A DNA stretch of 64,000 nucleotides from an uncultured Dyadobacter sp. (GCF_946482605.1 NZ_CAMLSE010000041.1:1-64000); one strand, 5' to 3'; positions 26,461-35,739 are shown, counted from the stretch's first letter. Made by a program: numbers and translations. The notes: generated by a model not told the origin, from the sequence alone.

Positions 26461-29400
26461 ATGAAAACATTTTTCTACATGCTGCTGCTTACGCTGCCAT
26501 GTTCGCTTTTTGCCCAGGGCTTTACGGTCGACGGGAAGGTGAGCGCCGAACAATCCGGAACAGCGTTGCCCGGGGCTTCGATCGTATTGAAAGGAGAAAA
26601 TGTCGGGGTGACCGCTGACTCCTCGGGCAGTTTCCGCCTTCGGGCGCCCCGACCGGGCGCGGTGCTGGTCATATCCTTTATCGGTTATCAGAAAAAGGAG
26701 ATTGTTCTTCAGAGAAGGCCCCAAAAACCCCTACTGGTAGCGCTTTCTGTGGACGCGGGCCAGCTGGCCGAAGTGGTCGTTTCTAGTGGCTACCAGACCA
26801 TAGCGCCCGAAAGGGCAACCGGGTCATTTTCCAGGGTGGATGAGCAGCTTTTGAACCGAAGGGTGGGGGCGGACGTGCTTTCAAGGCTTGAAGACCTCGT
26901 GCCGGGCCTTGTCATCAACCGGAGTGGGGTGCAGCGCCCGGGCGCCCAAAGCGCAATCAGCATACGTGGCCAGAGCACGCTCTTTGCACGTGAAGATCCG
27001 CTGATCGTGCTGGACAATTTCCCATATACAGGTGATGTCTCCCAGATCAACCCCAATGATATTGAAAGTGTCACGGTCCTGAAAGACGCCGCAGCTGCCT
27101 CTATCTGGGGTGCGCAGTCCGGGAACGGGGTGATTGTGATCACCACAAAAAAGGGAAAGTTTGGCAGCCCGACCCAAATTTTGTTCAACTCCAATGTAAC
27201 GCTCACGGCAAGGCCCGACGCTTTTTATCTTCCCCAGATCAGTACCGGTCAATACATTGATCTTGAAAAAATGCTTTTTGAAAGAGGCTACTACAAATCC
27301 GCCGAAACAAGCGATGCCCGCACTGCACTTACCCCCGTTGTAGAGCTACTGATCGCGGGCCGGGACGGCAAGCTATCTTCCGATCAGGTAAACGCTGGTA
27401 TTGAAAGCTTGCGGGCTAACGACGTCAGGGGCGACTACGAGCGGTATTTAAACCGGGTCGGCGTCAGTCAGCAGTACTCACTCGGGCTTCGCGGCGGAAC
27501 GGCCGTTCAGCGGTATAATGTCTCGTTGGGCTATGACAAAAGCCTTTCAGGCTCAGTGGGCGATAAGTCAGGCAGGTTTACTGTGAACGCGGCCAATACT
27601 TACCTGTTATTTGCCAAAAAGCTCGAACTGACCACCGGTTTGTATTATTCAAATTCTTCGGCTTTTCAAAACGCGCTGGACGTATCGGATCTGAATGTCT
27701 CTCCTGGAAAGCGGCTCTATCCGTACGCGCGTTTAGTAGGAGAAGACGGTCAGCCGGCTAACGTCACTCACCTTTACCGGGAAAGCTTTCTTTCGGACTC
27801 GCAAGGCAAGGGCCTTTTAAATTGGGGATTTAGCCCCTTGGCTGAAATTGAAATAGCTGATAGCCGTTTTAAGGCCACCGACTACCGGCTAAATGCTCAG
27901 CTGACCTACCGTCTCAAGCCGTGGCTTTCAGCCCAGGCGCTATACCAATACTCGCGGAGCGAAAATCAGCGCCATAACCGCCGCGATAAGGACAGTTGGA
28001 TGGCGCGTGATTTGGTGAACCGTTTTAGCTATTTTGCATCGGACGGCAGTTTAGTAAGGCCCGTGCCTTACGGGGACATTCTTGATCTTGCTACCAGCAG
28101 CGCCGAAGGGCATAATCTTCGCGGCCAGCTGGATTTGAACAAGCAGATTTCCTTACGGGGTAATATCGACGCTTTGGTTGGGGCAGAATACCGGAGCCTG
28201 GACACTGATGCGCATTCAAGCCGGTATTACGGATACAATGATCAGCTGGCCAGCAGTGTACAGGTCGATTATCTGACCAACTTTACTTCCTATGTAAACC
28301 CTTCTTCTAAAAACAACCGGATCCCCGACCCGTCCTCGCTATCGGGTTTGGCAGACCGGTATCTGTCCTGGTATGCTAACGCGACCTACACACTTTCAGA
28401 GCGGTACGGCTTTTCTGCCAGCGCAAGGCTTGACCAGTCAAACCTGTTTGGGGTCAGGGCCAATCAAAAGGGCGTACCGCTTTATTCGGCCGGGGCAAGC
28501 TGGAAGCTCAGCCAGGAAAGTTTTTACAAAGTCGGCTGGCTACCACAGCTCTCGGTCCGGGCGACCTTTGGCTATAATGGCAATGTCGACAAAACCGTTT
28601 CCGCCTACACGACGGCGACCTACCTGGGTGCAAATCTTTCGGGCACAGGTCTGCCTTACGGCTCGATCACCAATCCGCCCAACCCGGACCTTCGATGGGA
28701 AAGGGTGCGCATGATCAATCTGGCAGTGGACTTTAAGACCAAGGGCGGCCGCGTGAGCGGGAGCCTGGAATACTACCTGAAAAAGGGCGTCGATTTGATC
28801 GGGACAGCGCCGCTTGCTCCACAGACGGGCATGAGTGTTTTCAGAGGCAACACGGCCAACACAAAGGGTAGGGGAGCTGAGCTTTCTTTGAGCAGCCATA
28901 ACCTGCGCGGGAAACTGCTTTGGGACACCGACCTGCTTTTCAGTTACGCCTCAGACCGCGTCAGTCGCTATTTGACAAAACCCGCTTCGGTAGCCAGCGC
29001 CTACCTGACCGGCGGAAGTTTAGTGCCTGCCGAAGGAAAGGCGCTCTATGCTGTTTACAGTTACCCTTGGGCAGGACTTGATCCTTCCACAGGTGACCCG
29101 CAGGGGTACTTCGGCGGGGAGGTGAGCAAAAACTATGCGGCAATCAAGTCCTCTGCCACCCTGGACGGTTTGGTCTACAATGGCCCAGCGCGTCCGCGCG
29201 TATTTGGAGCGGTTCGAAACACTTTCAGCTACCAGGGTTTCAGCCTTTCTGCCAACATCAGCTTTCGGCTCGGCTACGCGGTTCGATACCCGTCAGTCGA
29301 CTACGGCAGCATATTGTCCGGTTCGGGAGGGCATGCAGACTACAGTCTCAGGTGGCAAAAGCCCGGGGATGAGCTCTTAACCCATGTACCCTCGATGCCT

Positions 29401-29673
29401 TTAACGGAAAACGTAGCCCGCACCGAGTTTTACACTTATTCACAAGTGCTGGTTCAGAAAGGTGATCACATCCGGTTTCAGGATCTGAACCTGAGCTACT
29501 CGCTGGGTCGGGACCGGTATCAAAAGCTGCCATTCAGCACGGTGCAAATCTATCTATACGCCAATAACATCGGTCTGATCTGGAAAAGGGCCAAGGGGAG
29601 TCTTGATCCGGATTATATATTGGGACCCGCGCCGCCGCGGAGCCTGGCGCTGGGAATAAGAGCAAACATTTAG
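26461..29673 (+). CDS. SusC/RagA-family TonB-linked outer membrane transporter
   Basis: 1070 residues. In order: signal peptide (CSLFAQ), carboxypeptidase-regulatory-like domain (VDGKVSAEQSGTALPGASIV to about residue 95), TonB plug domain (about 105-230, with SISIRGQSTLFAREDPLIVL region and VTVLKDAAAASIWGAQSGNG), then the beta-barrel ending in LALGIRANI. SusC proteins import ligands too large for porins with the help of a SusD lipoprotein, encoded 23 bp downstream. The substrate is unknown. No glycosidase gene is nearby, so a glycan ligand is not supported; a peptide or protein-derived ligand is equally likely. Confidence 0.93.
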   Translation: MKTFFYMLLLTLPCSLFAQGFTVDGKVSAEQSGTALPGASIVLKGENVGVTADSSGSFRLRAPRPGAVLVISFIGYQKKEIVLQRRPQKPLLVALSVDAGQLAEVVVSSGYQTIAPERATGSFSRVDEQLLNRRVGADVLSRLEDLVPGLVINRSGVQRPGAQSAISIRGQSTLFAREDPLIVLDNFPYTGDVSQINPNDIESVTVLKDAAAASIWGAQSGNGVIVITTKKGKFGSPTQILFNSNVTLTARPDAFYLPQISTGQYIDLEKMLFERGYYKSAETSDARTALTPVVELLIAGRDGKLSSDQVNAGIESLRANDVRGDYERYLNRVGVSQQYSLGLRGGTAVQRYNVSLGYDKSLSGSVGDKSGRFTVNAANTYLLFAKKLELTTGLYYSNSSAFQNALDVSDLNVSPGKRLYPYARLVGEDGQPANVTHLYRESFLSDSQGKGLLNWGFSPLAEIEIADSRFKATDYRLNAQLTYRLKPWLSAQALYQYSRSENQRHNRRDKDSWMARDLVNRFSYFASDGSLVRPVPYGDILDLATSSAEGHNLRGQLDLNKQISLRGNIDALVGAEYRSLDTDAHSSRYYGYNDQLASSVQVDYLTNFTSYVNPSSKNNRIPDPSSLSGLADRYLSWYANATYTLSERYGFSASARLDQSNLFGVRANQKGVPLYSAGASWKLSQESFYKVGWLPQLSVRATFGYNGNVDKTVSAYTTATYLGANLSGTGLPYGSITNPPNPDLRWERVRMINLAVDFKTKGGRVSGSLEYYLKKGVDLIGTAPLAPQTGMSVFRGNTANTKGRGAELSLSSHNLRGKLLWDTDLLFSYASDRVSRYLTKPASVASAYLTGGSLVPAEGKALYAVYSYPWAGLDPSTGDPQGYFGGEVSKNYAAIKSSATLDGLVYNGPARPRVFGAVRNTFSYQGFSLSANISFRLGYAVRYPSVDYGSILSGSGGHADYSLRWQKPGDELLTHVPSMPLTENVARTEFYTYSQVLVQKGDHIRFQDLNLSYSLGRDRYQKLPFSTVQIYLYANNIGLIWKRAKGSLDPDYILGPAPPRSLALGIRANI

Positions 29674-29696
29674 ATCAAAAAAAGAAATATCAGAAG

Positions 29697-31058
29697 ATGA
29701 GAAGATACTTGATTGCACTGCTTTGTGCGGCTTCGCTGCCAGCCTGTGAGCCCTCTGCTCTGGAGCGAAAGCCGGATAAGAAGCTGCTTGTCCCGCAGCA
29801 GCTTTCTGATTATCAGGCGCTGCTTGACGCGGTGCCGGACGGGATGAACACAGCCCCAGGCCTACAGGCCCTTGCCACAGATGACTTTTTCTGTTTGCCG
29901 TCGGCCCTGGCAGGCCTTCCGCCAGCAGAGCGCAACGTTTATCTTTGGGCTCAGGACGCTTTCGAAGGAAAGTCAAGCCCGGATTGGGAGCTGCCCTACA
30001 AATGCATTTTTTATGCCAATGTGGTGCTCTCTGGTCTGGAGTCGCTCAGCGCAGATAGCGTTTCTGCGGCTCAACGGTCCAGCATCGAAGGCAGCGCGCT
30101 TTTCTTCCGCGCTTTCGCCCATTACAATCTGGCGACAGCTTTCGCTGCACCTTATGATCCTGCGACTGCCGAATCCTTGCCAGGGATTCCCCTGCGCCTT
30201 ACCGCCGATGTTAACCAGATTGCTAGCCGGGGCACCCTGCAAGGCACGTTCGAGCAGATCCTTGCTGACTTGTCGCGCGCGCAGGCCCTATTGACCGGCC
30301 CGGTCACTTACAGCAACCGCCCGTCAGGCCCGGCGGTCAAAGCGCTGCTCGCCCGTGTTTACCTGAGTATGGGTCAGTACGAGAATGCCCTCAGTTCGGC
30401 AGGCCAGGCGCTTGCCCTGCATAATAAGCTCCTAGATTATAATACGTTAAATGCTTCGGCCCGCCGGCCCTTTCCGGCCATGTTTACCGGCCTGAACCCG
30501 GAGATTATCTTTCACGCATCGATGCCAGGGATGGACCTTCCGATTTTAAGCGAAACAGGTGTCGATTCGGCGCTTTACCGGAGCTATGCGGCGGATGACC
30601 TTCGCAAGAGCTGCTTCTTTGTTGACCGGGGCGGTGGCGTGTTTGGTTTTAAAGGCAGCTATCTGGGCAGCGCCACCCTGTTTGCAGGCCTTGCCACAGA
30701 CGAGCTTTACCTGATCCGCGCCGAATGTTATGCCCGGGCAGGGCAGACCTCTTTGGCACTGCAGGATCTGAATACGCTTCTAAAGCAGCGATATAAGGCT
30801 GGAACCTTCAAAGAAATCGCGACTGATTCTGCTCGCCTGCTTGAACTGGTTCTTTTAGAGCGCAGGAAAGAGCTTGTGGCAAGGGGCATTCGTTGGTCTG
30901 ATCTGAGACGTTTGAATACGGACCCGGCTTACGCTGTGGCTTTGCAGCGGAAAACCGCTGACGGAGTGATCAGCCTTTTGCCAGGAGACAACCGGTATGT
31001 GCTGCCCATTCCCGACACAGAGATCGCGCTGAGCGGGATCAGTCAAAACCCGCGATAG
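29697..31058 (+). CDS. SusD/RagB-family outer membrane lipoprotein
   Basis: 453 residues. The lipobox LPAC places the lipid-modified cysteine at residue 17. The SusD-like N-terminal region (LLVPQQLSDYQALLDAV) and the RagB/SusD C-terminal part (ERRKELVARGIRWSDLRRL, then YVLPIPDTEIALSGISQNP) are clear. It caps the SusC barrel and binds the ligand at the cell surface. It is a little shorter than most SusD proteins (about 480-560). Confidence 0.92.
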   Translation: MRRYLIALLCAASLPACEPSALERKPDKKLLVPQQLSDYQALLDAVPDGMNTAPGLQALATDDFFCLPSALAGLPPAERNVYLWAQDAFEGKSSPDWELPYKCIFYANVVLSGLESLSADSVSAAQRSSIEGSALFFRAFAHYNLATAFAAPYDPATAESLPGIPLRLTADVNQIASRGTLQGTFEQILADLSRAQALLTGPVTYSNRPSGPAVKALLARVYLSMGQYENALSSAGQALALHNKLLDYNTLNASARRPFPAMFTGLNPEIIFHASMPGMDLPILSETGVDSALYRSYAADDLRKSCFFVDRGGGVFGFKGSYLGSATLFAGLATDELYLIRAECYARAGQTSLALQDLNTLLKQRYKAGTFKEIATDSARLLELVLLERRKELVARGIRWSDLRRLNTDPAYAVALQRKTADGVISLLPGDNRYVLPIPDTEIALSGISQNPR

Positions 31059-31164
31059 GGTAACATTTACATTGTCATTTTATCAACCTTAATCCAAGCA
31101 CCCGGCATGGCGGCTCTATCTCTCCGGGCAACTGGTTGAGGTAGGGCTTTGCTAGCTTTCACCC

Positions 31165-31773
31165 ATGAAGATTCCCAAGATTAAACAGCGCGATAAAACA
31201 AGGACTTCTCAGAAGATGCTCGACGCGGTCGGGTTGATCATCCAAAGCGGCGGTATCGGTAAAGTCAGCGTGCAAACAGTTGCTGATCTTGCCGGTGTAA
31301 ACAAGGTGCTTGTCTACCGCTATTTTGGAACAGTCGAAAACCTGGTCGGGCAGTATTTTAGTGATTTGCAGCGGATTATTCCCTGTGCTGACAAACTTCT
31401 TTCAGCTGCTTCGTTTGGGATTGATGCCGACGCGGACCTTTTAATCTCTGCTTTAAAAGAGCTCCTCGGCCAGCTCTGGGAGAACAAGACAAACCAGGCG
31501 TTGCTCGGGCGTCAACTCGCAAGCGGCAAGCTTAGCAGCCCCGTGCTGCTTGACTATCTGTCGATGAAAGTGCGTGCTGGGTGCGAAGACAGTACTGGTA
31601 ACCCGCTGAAAGGCGCGCTGGCTGCGTTGTTATACAGCGCGGTATGCTATCTGACCTTGGCCAGAGCGCAGGGCAGGGATTTGGGAATTGATTTGGCTTC
31701 GGCCGGCGCACGCAAAAGAATCGAGTCGGTTATCGAAGAAATTGTAGGAGCGGTGTTGCGTAAGCGGGCGTAG
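31165..31773 (+). CDS. TetR-family transcriptional regulator
   Basis: 202 residues. The N-terminal HTH reads IGKVSVQTVADLAGVNKVLV followed by YRYFGTVENLV, the typical TetR recognition helix and turn. The C-terminal ligand-binding part is unassigned. The N-terminus is basic. It follows the SusD gene by 106 bp on the same strand and may regulate the TlpA/SusC/SusD set, though no palindromic operator was found in front of that set. Confidence 0.85.
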   Translation: MKIPKIKQRDKTRTSQKMLDAVGLIIQSGGIGKVSVQTVADLAGVNKVLVYRYFGTVENLVGQYFSDLQRIIPCADKLLSAASFGIDADADLLISALKELLGQLWENKTNQALLGRQLASGKLSSPVLLDYLSMKVRAGCEDSTGNPLKGALAALLYSAVCYLTLARAQGRDLGIDLASAGARKRIESVIEEIVGAVLRKRA

Positions 31774-32494
31774 TTGGACTTTAATATGCAATTAAGAAAA
31801 CCTGGTTTTTACGGGATCTGCCTGCCTTGGTTGGCGAAATGAATTAGGCGGCTGTCAACGGCTGCTGATTCAGGATCGGTATGGTCCTCAAACCAGCTAA
31901 ACGAACCGTTGCCGGTGTTGCCGTTACGCCTGGCGAACAATCCGTGCAATTTTGCTGTGATACTTTGGTAGTAATCTTGTACCCATTTGACAATCGAAGC
32001 CTTAGAGCCCAGGTGCCGCGACAATTGCATCCACAACACTAAGCACTGATGGAGTGGTTGTGATGGGAACCAGATGCTTTGGGGGGGATCGCAATAGCAA
32101 AGCTGTCATTGCTGAACCGGCAGGGCAAGCAGGCTTGCCCTGCCGGTTCAGCAATGACTTTTGGATATAGGTATAGCATGCACACTCATCGGTGTACCGT
32201 CGCGCTGTCAATCTATTGGGTTGGCTTCGAAGCAAATGAAGATAGCAATTAATGAGGATACTAACAAATTGTCTACCCTGTTAATATACAGATGGGCGGA
32301 TGTGCTCTGCTAAGGGTATCACCGTTTATTTGAATTTATTTTAACACATAGTCGTTCAATCATCGTGTGGTAGAACCTAAGGGTTCCAGATATCTACTTT
32401 GAACACAATATTTTCTTGATTGATTGTGCGAAGTGTTAATTCTTATAAATTTATATATTTGTAAGTAGCGTCTCTAAATCTTATTTTTACAGGT
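31774..32494. other. Gene-free stretch with a long hairpin
   Basis: About 720 bp without a supported gene. Frames on the minus strand (31809-32039 and 32002-32235) do not resemble proteins I know. The main feature is the perfect inverted repeat at 32105-32158. The last 100 bp are AT-rich (TTCTTATAAATTTATATATTTG) and likely hold the promoter of the gene pair that starts at 32495. Confidence 0.4.
32105..32158. repeat. Perfect inverted repeat with 25-bp arms
   Basis: The left arm 32105-32129 and the right arm 32134-32158 are exact reverse complements separated by 4 bases. The inner part reads GGCAGGGCAAG/CTTGCCCTGCC. No T-run follows on either strand, so a terminator is not obvious. It could be a REP-like or transposon-derived palindrome. 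Confidence 0.75.
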
Positions 32495-32659
32495 ATGAGC
32501 TTAAAAGAGTTAAGAGATTTGGAAAAAGGTCTGGAAAGGCAGCGAAAACAAATAGAGAATCCGGGAGCCTCGGAATCTTTACTACGTGAGCTGAAAATTT
32601 ATGACCTTTTCGTTCCAAAAGAAGATCCAAGACTGCAGAAAAGAGTGCTTGTCCGTTAA
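32495..32659 (+). CDS. Small protein upstream of ART-like gene, possible antitoxin
   Basis: 54 residues (MSLKELRDLEKGLERQRKQI ... KRVLVR). It is highly charged and probably helical at the N-terminus, with a short conserved-looking IYDLFVPKEDPRLQ at the end. Its stop is 9 bp before the ART-like gene, as in toxin-antitoxin operons. An AT-rich promoter-like stretch precedes it. The antitoxin role is inferred only from size, charge and position. Confidence 0.55.
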   Translation: MSLKELRDLEKGLERQRKQIENPGASESLLRELKIYDLFVPKEDPRLQKRVLVR

Positions 32660-32668
32660 TCTGATTTC

Positions 32669-33259
32669 ATGTATTTTGCCCGACCCGGTCTGCTGATCGG
32701 CTTTCATGGATGCGATCAGAGCATTAGAGATGCAATTGTCTCAGGACGAGAACAGATGCAACCAAGCGCCTCCAAATATGACTGGCTTGGCCACGGGTTG
32801 TATTTCTGGGAAAATAATTATGACCGGGCCCTGGATTTTGCTCAAAATCATCCGACCAAGAAGTTTGAAATACCTTCCGTTCTGGGAGCCGTTATTGATC
32901 TGGATAGATGCCTGGATCTGCTAGATACTGCATATCTGAGGATAGCGCGTAAATCATATGATAACCTAGTGAGCGCTGCTGCGTCTAATGGCAGAAAGAT
33001 TCCCAGCAATAAAGATGCTCCAAATTCAAACGATAAGTTGATCAGAGAGTTGGACTGCGCCGTAATTGAAAACATTCATCTTATACAGAAAAACAACGGT
33101 GCAATTCCATTTGATTCCGTGCGCGGAGTTTTCGTCGAAGGACAGGAGCTGTACGAAGGGGCTGGTTTTCATGAAAAAAATCATATCCAGCTCTGCATTC
33201 GAAACCCGAACTGTATCAAGGGTTTCTTCATTCCGCGAGCAGAGGTCGATTGGCCTTAG
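32669..33259 (+). CDS. ADP-ribosyltransferase-like protein, possible toxin
   Basis: 196 residues. The N-terminus reads GFHGCDQSIRDAIVSG and is followed by YDWLGHGLYFWENNYDRAL, the pattern of ART/PARP-like folds: a first-strand His (H13), a [G]HGLYF motif (H42, Y45), and a late acidic segment around VRGVFVEGQELYEGAGFHE. ARTs move ADP-ribose from NAD+ to protein or nucleic acid. No signal peptide is visible, so it acts in the cytoplasm. With the small gene 9 bp upstream it looks like a toxin-antitoxin pair. Substrate unknown; fold call by motif, not by alignment. Confidence 0.6.
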   Translation: MYFARPGLLIGFHGCDQSIRDAIVSGREQMQPSASKYDWLGHGLYFWENNYDRALDFAQNHPTKKFEIPSVLGAVIDLDRCLDLLDTAYLRIARKSYDNLVSAAASNGRKIPSNKDAPNSNDKLIRELDCAVIENIHLIQKNNGAIPFDSVRGVFVEGQELYEGAGFHEKNHIQLCIRNPNCIKGFFIPRAEVDWP

Positions 33260-33559
33260 TCGCAGTAATCTTGCGGATCATTAACGCTGTATAATTCAGG
33301 GTGACTAACATGCCCGGCCACGCCAGGTTTGGCTGAAAGGCCATCTAACTGACCGCGCAACCACTAGTCGCATTACGACGCGTCGAGGGATCGCGCTTGC
33401 AATGAAGTCCGGTCGTTAATCTATTCAATTGTGATAAGGGTTCGAGTGAGAATGCCCGCGTAACTTCATGAATAGCGCTGAATCGCCAGATCTGCCTTCG
33501 AACTTTTTCCATATTTGCCCGCTAGTTTCCGCAAAAAGCCACGCATGATGGATTTGTTG

Positions 33560-33720
33560 AAAATTATGCTAGTAAATAAAAGGAGGCTATTTGTTGCCGT
33601 CTTGCTATACTCACGACAGGCCTTGGGCTTGTGACATTGCTTGTCATCACGCTGCCTGTCTCATTTATTGACCTGCATTTTTCGCATGAAATCCAGGAGC
33701 TGTGGGCTGCTAACGCGACT
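33560..33720 (+). pseudogene. PAP2-like membrane phosphatase, 5' remnant
   Basis: A start MLVNKRRLFVAVLL (ATG at 33567) runs into a stop, but in another frame the sequence continues as LVTLLVITLPVSFIDLHFSH, the beginning typical of Bacteroidota PAP2-family phosphatases. The frameshift and the missing remainder, including all catalytic motifs, show a broken gene. The family call is tentative because only the first membrane segment survives. Confidence 0.35.
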
Positions 33721-33780
33721 TAGCTATCCGGACCTCACAATCTTTTAAGTGAAGGTACTCTTCCAAGCCGGAAGAACGGT

Positions 33781-34113
33781 TTGATAAAGCTGCCTTGCTC
33801 GACGGTGCCCTGGTTCCGCTTTCCCGTGTTCTGCCTTTCGTTCAAGAATTTGCCGCTGAGGTTGTACGCATGGTTATGCCAGTTTACACTGCACAGGCAA
33901 GGCAACCTCATGCTTTATTTTCACCTTTGGGAATTTGCTGATCTGAGTGGTTATCAATTGCAGTTTTACGTCAAAAGGCGCGGCGGAGAAAAGCTTTTGA
34001 GAAGACTTGATAGATTGATTCAGGAATTGAAGAATTCAAATGTGCAGCTTGTCAGCTGCGATCGCTTTTGCGACCACTGCGAGTCAGAAAGGGTCGATTG
34101 GGGGGCGAAATAG
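33781..34113 (+). pseudogene. Polysaccharide-deacetylase-like C-terminal fragment
   Basis: The 110-codon frame encodes VPWFRFPVFCLSFKNLPLRL and MLYFHLWEFADLSG, then RRGGEKLLRRLDRLIQELK. This resembles the last 100 residues of Bacteroidota NodB-type deacetylases (YFHPWEF motif, here with P replaced by L). The catalytic N-terminal domain is absent, and the sequence upstream belongs to a different gene remnant. It is therefore most likely a fragment, although it is still an open frame. Confidence 0.4.
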
Positions 34114-34127
34114 CGTATTTGCTTGCA

Positions 34128-34167
34128 TTAAAAAAGCAAACCCGGCAAAGGTGTTTGCCGGGTTTGC
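34128..34167 (-). terminator. Rho-independent terminator of the MauE/DUF6520 operon
   Basis: Perfect 14-bp stem (34136-34149 with 34154-34167, loop GGTG) followed, on the minus strand, by a run of six T. It lies 13 bp after the last minus-strand stop codon, so it ends that operon. Confidence 0.85.
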
Positions 34168-34180
34168 AAGAGCTGATTAA

Positions 34181-34492
34181 TTACTCAGGAACATATCCGG
34201 TCTGGATAGAGCCGCTCTGATTGGCAGCCGTGTTCTCGGCATCCGTGTGGGCATTAGGATTGTAGCCGTCCTCGAAGACACCCTTACACAGTTTTTCTGC
34301 CGCGTTACAGGATTCGGAAAGTGATCCTATTTCCCAGCTGTTGTCGCGGTTGGGTTGTGCGGGCGTGCCGGTGCGCACCCAGGTCTGGGTCAGCACTTTG
34401 CTCTTGGGTGCACCCGTTGTAGAGACAGCAGCCATCCCGCCTGCAAGCATCAGCGAAGCGGCCAAAAGGTAATCGATTCTGAACTTTTTCAT
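34181..34492 (-). CDS. DUF6520-type small exported protein
   Basis: 103 residues from the ATG at 34492 (MKKFRIDYLLAASLMLAGGM, a signal peptide or membrane anchor); a longer frame to 34735 runs into the MauE gene and is not coding. The rest is short and Ser/Asn-rich, with one Cys pair in SCNAAEKLCKG. Bacteroidota genomes often place such a protein after a MauE-like gene. Function is unknown; it may be a redox client of the MauE-like protein. Confidence 0.65.
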   Translation of the reverse strand: MKKFRIDYLLAASLMLAGGMAAVSTTGAPKSKVLTQTWVRTGTPAQPNRDNSWEIGSLSESCNAAEKLCKGVFEDGYNPNAHTDAENTAANQSGSIQTGYVPE

Positions 34493-34530
34493 AACTGTAA
34501 GTTTAAAATGTGAAAAGTGAACGATGTCGC

Positions 34531-35034
34531 CTACTCGGTTTCCAGGTTTTCGGCACTGCCTGGCGCAAGCGGGGCAGGCGTTCTGCCCGTGCCGGCTTGC
34601 GGCTTGTTCGTATTTTGCGATGGAGCGCCTGTTCGGGCAAGCATCACTCCCAGGATCGAAAGCGCGAGAAAAAAAAGGTTGAAGACGAAATGGCCCTGAA
34701 AGCTCAGCTGGCTCACGACTCCGCCGCAGCTGCATGGTGTCCTGTCATAAAAGTCTATTAGTACCAGTCCGATGTAAACTGTGAAAGCGCTCATCATTAG
34801 CGTAGAGAGCCACATGCCGGCCGGTCGCAATGACTGGGTTGTCAGCAGCAGCACGGCCAGCAGCTCAGCCGGGGGCAATAGCCAGATCAGCAGATGCGCG
34901 ACCCATGAAGGAAAGGCCTGGTTAAGCATTTGGCCGCGGAACGCGGTGTAGTCGAGCATTTTGGAAATTGCCGTATAGAAATACAGCATCGCAAGGGTGG
35001 CTGTAGTCAATCTGAGTATTTGACTTTTTCTCAT
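34531..35034 (-). CDS. MauE/DoxX-like membrane protein
   Basis: 167 residues from the ATG at 35034. Four membrane segments are visible, with LYFYTAISKMLDYTAFRGQM at the start and a conserved RTPCSCGGV loop. This is the MauE/DoxD-like pattern, in which cysteines pass electrons across the membrane to periplasmic thioredoxin-like proteins. It lies just upstream of the DUF6520-type gene on one transcript. The TlpA-like protein at 25126 could be its partner, though that gene is 9 kb away and on the other strand. Confidence 0.75.
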   Translation of the reverse strand: MRKSQILRLTTATLAMLYFYTAISKMLDYTAFRGQMLNQAFPSWVAHLLIWLLPPAELLAVLLLTTQSLRPAGMWLSTLMMSAFTVYIGLVLIDFYDRTPCSCGGVVSQLSFQGHFVFNLFFLALSILGVMLARTGAPSQNTNKPQAGTGRTPAPLAPGSAENLETE

Positions 35035-35165
35035 AAGGATCGGAAACTGATGTAGGTTAGGTACCTTTGTTGGTAAACTGCTTTGTGAATTTCGCCTGAT
35101 AATTCCCTGAAACACTGCGGAAATCGAAAGGCGGTTACAATTTGTTTTTTGTATGCTGCTGAATT

Positions 35166-35729
35166 TTAGGGGCGTTTTCGCCTGATCTCGCTAAGAGTGC
35201 TCGGCGTGATTTCCAGAAACGAGGCAACGTCCTTAAGCAGAATCCGGTCAGCCGGGAAGAGCTCTGTAAACCGGGCGTAGGCCTGTTGCGCCGGAAGGGC
35301 GGACAGATAGGATTTCAAATTGGCCTTGTGCAGGTCTTCGGTGACGATCTTGCTGGCGAGTCTAGCAGCCTCAGGCAGCGTCTGGTACATCAGCATCATG
35401 GCGCTGGTCTGGACGCTGCTCAGCACGCAGTCTTCGAGCAAATTAATTTGCTCGACAAAGCAAGGCGCCTGATCGCGCTTCGGGGGCAGGAGCATGATTT
35501 GCTGCTGCTGCCAGAGCCGGGTTACATGCTCTTTTCCGTCCTGGCTGTGGTAGCAGCCTTTGGCCAATCCCTTATTTATGAACCAAAGCGAGTATAGGTT
35601 TTTGTGTGGAAGAAGAGTCTGGCCTTTGCGGTAGTTTTTTATCGTGAGTGCTGCGCTGAATTGCGCGCGAAACTCCGCGGAGAGCGGGTAGTACCTTGCC
35701 AGGCAATCGATCATCTCGTGCGCTGCCAT
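35166..35729 (-). CDS. Crp/Fnr-family regulator
   Basis: 187 residues with a cNMP-binding-like beta-roll (SLWFINKGLAKGCYHSQDGK, then EHVTRLWQQQQIMLLPPKRD) and a C-terminal winged helix (LLKDVASFLEITPSTLSEIR). No Fnr-type cysteine cluster is visible, so it is likely of the Bacteroidota class that responds to unknown small molecules. It lies 10 bp downstream of the 400-residue gene, so it may be the last gene of the RiPP cluster. Confidence 0.8.
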   Translation of the reverse strand: MAAHEMIDCLARYYPLSAEFRAQFSAALTIKNYRKGQTLLPHKNLYSLWFINKGLAKGCYHSQDGKEHVTRLWQQQQIMLLPPKRDQAPCFVEQINLLEDCVLSSVQTSAMMLMYQTLPEAARLASKIVTEDLHKANLKSYLSALPAQQAYARFTELFPADRILLKDVASFLEITPSTLSEIRRKRP

Positions 35730-35739
35730 CGGATGTGTT

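Noticed and set aside
28373..28899. Antisense and shifted frames within the SusC-like gene
   Set aside because: High GC leaves long alternative frames open; their translations match no family.
34493..34735. N-terminal extension of the DUF6520-type protein
   Set aside because: It overlaps the MauE gene and lacks coding character; the ATG at 34492 opens a clear signal peptide.
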